60,000 nucleotides of DNA. Origin: Symsagittifera roscoffensis (lineage: Eukaryota; Xenacoelomorpha; Acoela; Convolutidae). Of the stretch, positions 25,008-33,007 are shown one piece after another. Every line of letters starts with the position of its first letter. The first letter of the stretch is position 1. The stretch is from NCBI RefSeq assembly GCF_963678635.1, contig NC_087065.1, positions 23,705,254 through 23,765,253 on the forward strand, read 5' to 3'. Both the position numbers and the translations under genes were made by a program. The notes under the pieces were generated by a model. It saw nothing but the letters and a program-made list of their open reading frames with translations, was not told where the DNA came from and made no database searches.

Positions 25008-25514
25008 TCATTGAACTGGAAAACTCACAGAACCTTTCTTACTGCCTAAGCTGGAAAACTGCACCTTGCTTATAGACTTTGCCTGCTCTTTGCAGTTCTG
25101 TAACACTTTCAATATAAAAGTGGCGATACTCGGAATTCGGATAAACCTTGAAGTCTTAATAGATCCATCACTCTCCATAATTTTCAAGATAATATACTCG
25201 TATTCCGTCAATTGTTCCGCCAGTATGGGTCCAGTAACTACAGCCCTAAAATCCATATATTTTCTAAACATGTCTAGCACGCTCGATTTTACAATTACAC
25301 CCTACACCATGATTAAAGCCTTGCGTGGATTTTAACATTGGCCCCTACTTGGATTTGCCCTTTTCAATCCACAGTGCATCGGAGCTATATAATTTTTTCG
25401 CAACTCTAAGTATGGACTGGAATTGCGATCAAATAACCAGACAGGATACTGCTTATGACGCGTACTAATGATAACGCGTTGACTTAGAACCATCGGCGGA
25501 AAGCACAAAGTCAT
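25008..25514 (-). pseudogene. Unrecognised coding-like fragments
   Basis: Two minus-strand open segments (25514-25332, then 25280-25008) have balanced amino-acid composition and more GC than their surroundings. They contain phrases such as QYPVWLFDRNSSPYLELRK and AEQLTEYEYIILKIMES. They are in different frames with no good splice sites between them, which suggests a decayed gene or transposon ORF. LTEYEYIILK is weakly like helices of nematode-type nuclear-receptor ligand domains, but that is too little to assign. Confidence 0.25.
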
Positions 25515-25941
25515 CAGGAAACACTTTGTCGGAATCCAGTTAGCTCTACTTTTTGACTGGACAGTGTTAATTTTTTTTTTCGCTTAGATACTTATTGTTC
25601 CTCAGCAGATTTGATGAGTTTTGCTGGAAAATTTGTTTCGATAGTTTATGCAGTGTAGGCTCCCATTCACAGACTGGATTTATTTGAAAGACAGTTGCTC
25701 CAAGTTCTATTTAGACGATCGGACTAAACCATGAAGTGATGGCAATGATTTTGGGAGATTTTCGGAAGGAAATCAGGCAGCAGTCTGATCAATATTGCAT
25801 GCGCAAAATCCGAACGATGGTTGCTGAAAATTTGTCAAGTGATAACTATTGGAAGAAACAGCGAAATTGATTTTTACTAGCATGATTTCCATATTTGAAT
25901 TAATCTTTTTGGAACATCAGCAATGCAGATGAATGAGATTT

Positions 25942-26339
25942 TGTTATATACCGTTACTGGCTATAATCGTTTGGTTGATTGAGGAATGCTTTGTATTCTA
26001 GAGTGTTGAAGTATGTATGTATGTTGGATGTGCGGTCTAGGCTAGTGAATCTTCAACTCAGGGATGTGCTTTGTGATGTCAGTTTCAACCTTCTAAGGAA
26101 CTGGCTTTCTGTTCAATTAAAAGTGAGTATTACTAGTTAAATTGTCTAATTTTGGCGAGCTCCTGATTATAATGGCTCTCTCAATATTACTGAACATTCA
26201 TCAGTTTATTGTTTACATTAAGCAAATATCATCTAACACTTTCACATTGACTTTTAGAATAGCAATTGAATATTTAATATACTCCAATTATGGTAACTAG
26301 TTAAGAATGACTAACATAGGCGAGTAGCACTATGTTACA
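25942..26339 (-). repeat. 3' LTR
   Basis: 398 bp, beginning TGTTATATACC and ending TATGTTACA on the plus strand (TGT...ACA termini). Base by base it reads the same as 40237-40634. On the minus strand an AATAAA lies opposite 26205-26210 and could be the polyadenylation signal. No strong polypurine tract is seen immediately upstream on the minus strand, where the sequence is GTGTGTAAG. Confidence 0.95.
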
Positions 26340-26688
26340 CTTACACACTTGTTGATTCTTTCCTGACGGTTAATTATTGAGCCAGGCACAGATTGGTGGA
26401 TAAATGAATCAATAACTTAACTGAGCATGTTGATTAATTTACTACATTTGGATGTCTAGTGAGAGTTGTACGAGCACTTAATAAATTTATGCAGAAATTT
26501 AACTAGACTAAAATAGGCGATATTGGAAACTAGATTTGTGTGGAACTCAAATATACGCAAGAGGTTGTCCCAGAATATATGTTACAGTTTCACTCTCTTG
26601 TTAGGGAGAAGCGAGGTTTACTTATGAAAGCCACTTCGTCAGTCAGGGATGATAGATAGGATGAATTTAAATGAATGCCAATAACTGG
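26340..26688 (-). other. Non-coding region between env and 3' LTR
   Basis: 349 bp that would form the 3'UTR and should hold the polypurine tract. The only moderately purine-rich stretch on the minus strand is near 26355-26375 (GTCAGGAAAGAATC). Confidence 0.5.
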
Positions 26689-28989
26689 TCAAATTTGGCT
26701 TAGACTCTCCTCTCTAATTTCGTTCACGTCAACCTGTGATTCCTGTTTTTTACTGATGTTCCCCATAGAAGAGCAGGCGGACGTTAGTCTGGATCGGTTG
26801 ACTGGCGTTTGATAATCGTTCAATTCCGTTTGAGTCAGTACCATATATTTTTCACGAAGCTTAGATCCCTGTTTCTGGAATTCGTGCCTGTCAGTTGCTG
26901 CTACTGAAAGAACCGGTCGAAGAGCGATGTTTCCGTCCTGTCCTTTCAGGAACTTCGGGGTCAATCTTCTGAAAATGGCAAATCGGTGGTAGAGGTAGAT
27001 GGCGAGAGCGTGAAGAAGCAGGTTCCCAATAAATACTGTTAGCGTCAACGTCAGAGACATTTTCAGGGGTACATACTGTTCCATCTTGTCGACGAATGAC
27101 GGCTTCAGGAGTCTCATGTTGTGTGCAATTGGTTTTGCAATTGCATTTAGTTGGTCAACCTTTGTAAGGTGCGGGCTATCGATAAGCTTGGCTTTCACTT
27201 CTCGGAGAAGTTTGATTCCTGCCTCCGTTTTAGATTCGAAATAGGGCAGGTCTGAAATTTCGGGTAGCTCGGACAGCAGGTGGTGTAGAGGGTCGGGTAG
27301 CTTGACATCGATGCGTTTAGCTGGGATCTTGTCACAGCTATCTAAGTCGGGTCGGATCTTGATGTATTTACTGATTAACTGTGTCCCACAGTCTAGAGTA
27401 ATCAGGCAAATATGGCAACCGGCGTGTTCTTCTCTTTTTGGAGTATTTAGTTCATCTAAACTATATTCCCTGAGGGAGAACGCAGCGCTAGCTGATGTTA
27501 TTAGCCAGATACCAAACCCGAGGTTGGTTGCTTTCTCCGGCGTTGGGAGAAGAATCTTTTCAGTCTCGCAGACTGTCAGGGCTGTCAATGTTGAGTGGAA
27601 GTATAACGTTGCTAGGCATGTTGATTGTCCTAGGTGTGTCTCCATTGTTTGGTGGCAGATTCGGTATGTCGAGGTTCCCAAGCAATTGGCATACTGTTCT
27701 TTGGTGAGTACAGTGGTCTCCATGGAATCTTCCGAGATCGCTAAGTATGGGCCTTCTGTGACCCATCTAATAGCTTCGGTTGGGTCCGATTGTGGCATTG
27801 GTACTACATGTGCTCTATAGATTTGGAAGGCTGTTTGACTTGACGCATATGGTATGGCCAAGCTCAGTAGTATGCCTTCCTCGACTGTTAAAACATCTCG
27901 CAATAATTTCGCATCGTAATATGAGTGCACGTCGCTAGGTGGAATTGCGAGGGACAAGCGATGGTCCTCATCCTTCTGGCTTCTGTACACCGCATCAATA
28001 ACTGCTAGTAAAGATTCCCGAGGAACAAGGGACATTGGGAGTCTTTTATCCAGTAGAGTGGGTATGGAGTTAAGTATGTTTGACTTAAACGCGTATAAAG
28101 CTGCCTTGTAACTGGTTATGTCGGCGTGCAAGACTGCCAGCAAAGATGACGCTGTGTCGTAGTTAAAGTTCAATTGTTGGTTTGAGAACAAAGTTTGAGT
28201 ACAGTCTCGTAGGATATGGAAGTTTCCCTGTATTGTTTCGAACTGTTCCTGGACGACTTTCCAATTTTTGTTCTGGTTTTCAATGGTTTGTTTTTGAATA
28301 TTTTTGATCTCAGCCAATTCGTTTGAGATGGCAAAAAACTTCTCGTTGGAGGATGTCTCAACTTCGGCTACGTAGTCAGTCAGGGCCATTGAGTATTCTT
28401 CCAGTGCTTCTATGTTTTCTGCGTTCGCTCGCGCTTGGTCTTGACATGAGCCAAAGATTCCCATGATGCCGCAGCTATCCGAGTTACCCATCATAATTCC
28501 AGATCCGAAGAGTCCAATTCCCGCAATGGCCGCAGCCGCTATGATCGGGGCTCCCCTGGGGGTTCGTTTTTGCTCTTCAGTGTTTTTATTTAGAAATCTT
28601 GCTGTTTCAGTTTTTATCTGATCGACTTCTTGTTGTGCCGATTGAACCTTGTTCTCGATTAGTTCCACCAGCCAGTTGAGGTTGAACGGGTCGGTGGTTG
28701 TGTTGAAGTTTGTTGAGAAATCGAGTGGGCACTCTATTGAGGGTGTTCGCCACTGCTCCGAGAGTTTGTCCAAAAGTTGACGAATCTCGCTTTTCAGCGT
28801 AAAGTTGTACTTTGGGAAGGGAACTAGAAATTGTACGTGCACAAATTTTTCGGCGAGCAATATTTTGCTTTCTTTGTGAAATATTATCCCCGATGAAAGC
28901 GCCTCCTCGTAAGCTGCGAGAACGTGACTGATTTGCAGAAATGCCAGAATGATTTTCATTTTTTCACATTTCGGATGAGAGTTGTTCAT
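26689..28989 (-). CDS. env: Env-like class I membrane fusion glycoprotein
   Basis: The 766-aa ORF has a retroviral or baculovirus-F-like layout. A hydrophobic signal peptide lies at about residues 11-27 (second Met at 11, MKIILAFLQISHVLAA). A furin-type RTPR at 142-145 is followed by a glycine/alanine-rich hydrophobic stretch at about 146-167 that looks like a fusion peptide. A long helical region, a cysteine-rich ectodomain, a transmembrane segment at about 645-665 and a cytoplasmic tail of about 95 residues follow. Glycosylation motifs (NFT, NTT) are present. The family role is receptor binding and membrane fusion of enveloped particles. The ORF is intact. It is probably expressed from a spliced mRNA, but I cannot place the splice donor. 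The exact Env family is not recognised by eye. Confidence 0.8.
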   Translation of the reverse strand: MNNSHPKCEKMKIILAFLQISHVLAAYEEALSSGIIFHKESKILLAEKFVHVQFLVPFPKYNFTLKSEIRQLLDKLSEQWRTPSIECPLDFSTNFNTTTDPFNLNWLVELIENKVQSAQQEVDQIKTETARFLNKNTEEQKRTPRGAPIIAAAAIAGIGLFGSGIMMGNSDSCGIMGIFGSCQDQARANAENIEALEEYSMALTDYVAEVETSSNEKFFAISNELAEIKNIQKQTIENQNKNWKVVQEQFETIQGNFHILRDCTQTLFSNQQLNFNYDTASSLLAVLHADITSYKAALYAFKSNILNSIPTLLDKRLPMSLVPRESLLAVIDAVYRSQKDEDHRLSLAIPPSDVHSYYDAKLLRDVLTVEEGILLSLAIPYASSQTAFQIYRAHVVPMPQSDPTEAIRWVTEGPYLAISEDSMETTVLTKEQYANCLGTSTYRICHQTMETHLGQSTCLATLYFHSTLTALTVCETEKILLPTPEKATNLGFGIWLITSASAAFSLREYSLDELNTPKREEHAGCHICLITLDCGTQLISKYIKIRPDLDSCDKIPAKRIDVKLPDPLHHLLSELPEISDLPYFESKTEAGIKLLREVKAKLIDSPHLTKVDQLNAIAKPIAHNMRLLKPSFVDKMEQYVPLKMSLTLTLTVFIGNLLLHALAIYLYHRFAIFRRLTPKFLKGQDGNIALRPVLSVAATDRHEFQKQGSKLREKYMVLTQTELNDYQTPVNRSRLTSACSSMGNISKKQESQVDVNEIREESLSQI

Positions 28990-29035
28990 TTCGGTTGCGA
29001 GGATTGGGGAAAAAGCTACTGCGGTAGTTCAAAAA

Positions 29036-29389
29036 TTACAGAGTAATTGACGTCATCGAGATCGAAATAAGCGTTTGTCTGCAATGTAAGAATCGCCGTG
29101 AGTTCTGCGGTCGACAGGTAATTATCATGCGCAAGTCGGCTACGTTGTATGCTATGATAATTATTACTAAAGGGTCTTCACAAGAAAAGACCGAGTAAAC
29201 TTCTCCCGATATGTGGTCTACGTTAGGATCGCCGAAGCCAATTAGGTCAATGCTGTACGTCGTGTCAGAAAGCAAGCTGGAATTTTGAATAGTTTGCACG
29301 AGGTCTTGAAAGTTTTCGTGGTTCATTAAACTGATTGATATGATTGTGCTTGCAAGTGAGATTCTTGGTCCGTTGTCGTCAAGTTTCAA
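29036..29389 (-). CDS. Small ORF upstream of env, unknown
   Basis: A 117-aa ORF ending 46 bp before the env start on the same strand. It begins MKLDDNGPRISLAST and has a hydrophobic patch (PLVIIIIAYNVADL) near residue 75 and several cysteines. No recognised domain. Its position just before env suggests an accessory protein or a 5' part of the env transcript, but it may also be non-coding. It is in a different frame from env. Confidence 0.4.
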   Translation of the reverse strand: MKLDDNGPRISLASTIISISLMNHENFQDLVQTIQNSSLLSDTTYSIDLIGFGDPNVDHISGEVYSVFSCEDPLVIIIIAYNVADLRMIITCRPQNSRRFLHCRQTLISISMTSITL

Positions 29390-29703
29390 TTTGTTTAATT
29401 CAAATTGTGGCTTCGTGTCGTTGTGTGGGCGTTGTGGTATTTATTTTCTGCGGTATAAACAAGATGTTTTGCTGTATTTTCTAAATTTGGTGATTTAATG
29501 TTTGCTAAGTTTCATGACCGAATACTTCATCTGGTCATGTTTGTTCACTAAAGGTTAGTTGTTATGGTCAAAGATGCGCTGAAGTGAACGAACATGTTTC
29601 TTTCGTAGATTTGTTAAATAAGTTTTCCTTTGAGTTAACAACGTAGGTAAAATGACGACTTTGTGTTATAATTGTATGACTGTATGAATTTAATAACTGG
29701 TGT

Positions 29704-29751
29704 CCCCACTACCGAAACGAGTGGGGGAGATGACCCCGTTCTCTGAACGGG
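29704..29751. promoter_or_regulatory. Twin GC-rich stem-loops in the divergent intergenic region
   Basis: CCCCACT (29704-29710) pairs with AGTGGGG (29720-29726). CCCGTTC (29735-29741) pairs with GAACGGG (29745-29751) around a TCT loop. They sit in otherwise AT-rich DNA between minus-strand ORF117/env and the plus-strand antisense genes. Function is not known; a structured leader, promoter element or RNA signal is possible. Confidence 0.4.
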
Positions 29752-29992
29752 CCAAGATCAAAATAGGGGTTAATTAATGCCCAAAATTTCATTTATTTTT
29801 CCCGAGGCCATTGTGCTTCGGCCATTTTTTTTAAGTTGTAGATCAGGTAATAACATTAATTTCTGTGTTTTAGCTTTTCTATTTCTGTTTTTCTCTTTGA
29901 GTGAGTAGCCCAGGTAGAGTGACCTTTTTATGTTAGCAATGAATGGATGTACGAATGTTTGTATGAATTTTTTTTTTTTTTTTCAGTTGAAA

Positions 29993-30232
29993 ATGTGTTT
30001 TGAAGTGCCTTTTGGCCGATTTACTGTTGTGTGCTGCCGCAATGGCAGTTATGTCGAGTTTGCGGGCCGGCGTAGCTGGGCCGAGTTGTCGTCGGCGTGC
30101 CCTCCAATTGTGGAAGAGACAACGGAAGAGGACTCGTGGTTCTGGGTATGTCTGTGGAGCGCCTTGTTGCTCTGTGGCCTCCTATGCTGTCTGCGGCTAG
30201 TTGTAGCATGCATTCTTTATGCAAGGAAGTAG
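29993..30232 (+). CDS. Small membrane protein on the antisense strand of the retroelement
   Basis: A 79-aa ORF whose ATG is 6 nt after a strong acceptor (T-tract then CAG at 29984-29986). The N-terminal part is cysteine-containing, followed by an acidic stretch (EETTEEDS), a strong hydrophobic segment (FWVCLWSALLLCGLLCCLRL) and a short C-terminal tail. It looks like a single-pass membrane protein. I recognise no family. It is oriented opposite to gag-pol-env and precedes the JmjC gene. The acceptor fits splicing to an upstream or trans-spliced leader. The composition also allows a chance ORF. Confidence 0.4.
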   Translation: MCFEVPFGRFTVVCCRNGSYVEFAGRRSWAELSSACPPIVEETTEEDSWFWVCLWSALLLCGLLCCLRLVVACILYARK

Positions 30233-30573
30233 ATAGCTGTTTACTGATTTTGTGTTAGGAACTCTAGTCTGGACTTTTACTCTTGTTTTAGCTTTTTAAT
30301 TTTAATGTTGTTTTAATTTTTAATTCATACTCATACTTTTTCGCAGTGTTTTCCATAAAATCAGTGATGAGTGCTCATGCGTTTTTTTTTTTTTCGTTTT
30401 AGATACTCCGAGTTTGGGTAGGCTATGTCACGTATTGCTTAACTGTTGTCATCGCTTTCGTGAATAATTATGTATTTTAATTGATTCATTTATTTTGCGC
30501 AATGCTAGGAAATAAGTCTGCCTTTTTCGGATTCTTCTCGTTTTAAATGATTGGGAAATTTTTCAGTTGTGAA

Positions 30574-31503
30574 ATGAAACGCAATGTTGAATCTTCAAGT
30601 TCGTCCGCGTCTAAGCGGAAGACCCGATCGGTTGCGGTGGACAGTCTTTCTGAGCTGCATTCCGTCGCTGAGTTTACGAAGAGCCTGCCTCAGGTGGTGA
30701 ATTTGAGCTCTTATGATGGTCTCAATCGTGAGGAGCCTTCCATTCTACGCGACTTCGTGGCCGTGGAGTATGCAGATAAAAATCGAAGGGTGAGTGCGTA
30801 GTGTCTGGTTTCATTTGCAGTTACAGTAGTTGGGAGGCTTATATAAATATAATGATATATATTTTAGCGCTTTGTAAATGGTCTTGTGTATGCGGATCGT
30901 GCCATACGGACGTTTGACGTGTTAGATACTCGAGATGATGGCCCGCAGGGAGCCAAGATGTGGATGGGTCTTCAGCCCAAAGATGTAGCAAAGAGGCCTA
31001 CGTTTTTGAATTGTTGGGCGCCAGAGGGATCGCAAATCTCAGATCGAGCCTACGGGTATCTGATTGTCACTGAGGGTGAAAATTTCACCCGCTTCCACAG
31101 TGATTGTGACGAAACCCTAGATAGTTTGATCACGCTGTATGGCGCCGGCGAGAAGGTTTGGGTTTTGACCAAACCCGGTAATGTTGGCCGGAAGCTAGAA
31201 GATAAGGTGATCGATTGAACGGATTTGATGCAGCAGTTGATCGTTCACAAGAGTTCGGTGCTTTGTTGTATTCAACAAGTTGGTGATACCGTGTATCTTC
31301 CCTATGGGTGGCTTCATTGTGTTATTACCGTCAAGAATATTTCGGGGTGCTCATCTCTTTTATCAATCGGTTTACGTATCCCACGCCAGAGGTTTGAGAA
31401 GACGTGGAAAGTGATCTGTGACTCCATTCCATTTGATAAGAGGAGGGCAGTCAAATACGTTAAGGGCCCTCTTGTTAGCGATTTAGAGAAGAGAAAAAAT
31501 TGA
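30574..31503 (+). CDS. JmjC-domain dioxygenase gene inside the retroelement, antisense, with in-frame TGA
   Basis: Exon 1 is 30574-30789 and exon 2 is 30868-31503, joined in phase 0 across a 78-bp intron (AGG|GTGAGT ... TTTTAG|CGC). The ATG lies 7 nt behind another acceptor (30564-30566). The product has a serine- and lysine-rich N-terminus, then a JmjC cupin: NFTRFHSDCDE carries the Fe(II) ligands His (31096-31098) and Asp (31102-31104), and GDTVYLPYGWLH carries the distal His (31315-31317). JmjC enzymes are 2-oxoglutarate-dependent hydroxylases or histone demethylases, and the layout recalls the KDM2/PHF8 type. A TGA at 31216-31218 interrupts the frame between the two metal sites; without readthrough the enzyme would lack the distal His. 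The gene lies between pol and env on the opposite strand, convergent with pol. It may be a captured host gene. Confidence 0.7.
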
Positions 31504-31686
31504 CGCATAACTTGTTTATTTCTGTTCGAATTCGAAATGTAATTTCATGTTTTCAATTTATTACGGTTTTAACTTGTTTTCAAGAGCTGTAGGTGGGATC
31601 TGGTGGAGTGTTTAGTTTTCCCGATCTCAGTAAGTAGAGATCTCTTAGTGAGCCTCCCCCTGTAATCTTAATACATTGGTAATAAT
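31504..31686. other. Spacer after the JmjC gene
   Basis: Contains a diverged half-unit of the following 172-bp repeat (around 31630-31660, AGAGATCTCTTAGTGAGCC). No AATAAA was seen on the plus strand. Confidence 0.5.
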
Positions 31687-32560
31687 CTAATGATCACTGA
31701 GCCCAAAAAAATTGGTTCTTCGTTAGCTAAAATTTTTTGGGGGGAGCAGAAACTTTTTATTCGTAATGCTTAAACATGGGCAACAGGTGGATTTTTCGAG
31801 ATCTCGCGAAGTTGACTTCTCCTAGTGAGCCGACTTCCTGCCTGTTCCTCATTGGTCGTCTAATGATCACTGAGCCCAAAAAAATTGGTTCTTCGTTAGC
31901 TAAAATTTTTGGGGGGAGCAGAAACTTTTTATTCGTAATGCTTAAACATGGGCAACAGGTGGATTTTTCGAGATCTCGCGAAGTTGACTTCTCCTAGTGA
32001 GCCGACTTCCTGCCTGTTCCTCATTGGTCGTCTAATGATCACTGAGCCCAAAAAAATTGGTTCTTCGTTAGCTAAAATTTTTGGGGGGAGCAGAAACTTT
32101 TTATTCGTAATGCTTAAACATGGGCAACAGGTGGATTTTTCGAGATCTCGCGAAGTTGACTTCTCCTAGTGAGCTGACTTCCTGCCTGTTCCTCATTGGT
32201 CGTCTAATGATCACTGAGCCCAAAAAATTTGGTTCTTCGTTAGCTAAAATTTTCGGGGGGAGCAGAAACTTTTTATTCGTAATGCTTAAACATGGGCAAC
32301 AGGTGGATTTTTCGAGATCTCGCGAAGTTGACTTCTCCTAGTGAGCCGACTTCCTGCCTGTTCCTCATTGGTCGTCTAATGATCACTGAGCCCAAAAAAA
32401 TTGGTTCTTCGTTAGCTAAAATTTTTGGGGGGAGCAGAAACTTTTTATTCGTAATGCTTAAACATGGGCAACAGGTGGATTTTTCGAGATCTCGCGAAGT
32501 TGACTTCTCCTAGTGAGCCGACTTCCTGCCTGTTCCTCATTGGTCGTCTAATGATCATTG
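31687..32560. repeat. 172-bp tandem repeat array inside the retroelement
   Basis: Five nearly identical units start at 31687, 31860, 32032, 32204 and 32376, with a sixth beginning at 32548. Each contains CTAATGATCACTGAGCCC, a G-run (GGGGGGAGCAG) and the palindrome CGAGATCTCG. Because 172 is not a multiple of 3, the repeated 73-codon frame closes in every unit and is not a gene. The array lies exactly between the 3' end of pol and the 3' end of the antisense JmjC gene. Confidence 0.93.
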
Positions 32561-32578
32561 TCAATGCCGGGAAGCTGT

Positions 32579-33007
32579 TTAAACATATATGAAGACTTTG
32601 ATGTCACTTTTTCGGAAGATGTCGTAGATGATGTTAAAAACTGAGTGTTCTTGTAATTTGTCGAGTCCACATCCTATCTTGGGGAGTGCGATTTGTTTGA
32701 TGCCCTGTTCGATTAGCTGTTTCTTCATGCAGCGTAGGCTGCGTGTGAGGTCATAATAGGACGGTTTTTTGAAATATTGCTTTTTTGTCACTAGATTGAA
32801 TATTGTTTTGTTTTGAGAAGGCATATGCATTGATACTGAGGCCCCAACTTGCGGTGTTTCGATCGACTTCAACGTGGGCTGTAATGCTGGGTAGGCATCG
32901 CAAATTTGCTGTGCTATTCCCTTGCTCATCTGGAAATCACTCGAGACACAATGAGCGATGGAGCCTGGGAAGTGCATCAGGTCTCCGGTGCCAAACATGA
33001 TATTTGT
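32579..33007 (-). other. TARG1/OARD1-like macrodomain (Pol residues 845-986)
   Basis: A separate entry for the domain. It covers nearly a whole TARG1-like fold and ends at the Pol stop codon. The ADP-ribose-binding GTGDL, the glycine-rich MSKGIA loop, LVTKK and GCGLDKL are all present, so both residues implicated in TARG1 catalysis are conserved. It is joined to integrase through more than 250 residues of proline-rich and basic linker. It could act within Gag-Pol or be released by the protease. Confidence 0.85.

Noticed and set aside
27302-27820. 172-aa plus-strand ORF opposite env
   Set aside because: Mirror frame of the intact env coding sequence; no splice context or recognised domain.
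31776-32513. Four identical 73-aa ORFs in the 172-bp array
   Set aside because: The unit length is not a multiple of 3, so each frame closes; they are by-products of repetition with no domain or start context.
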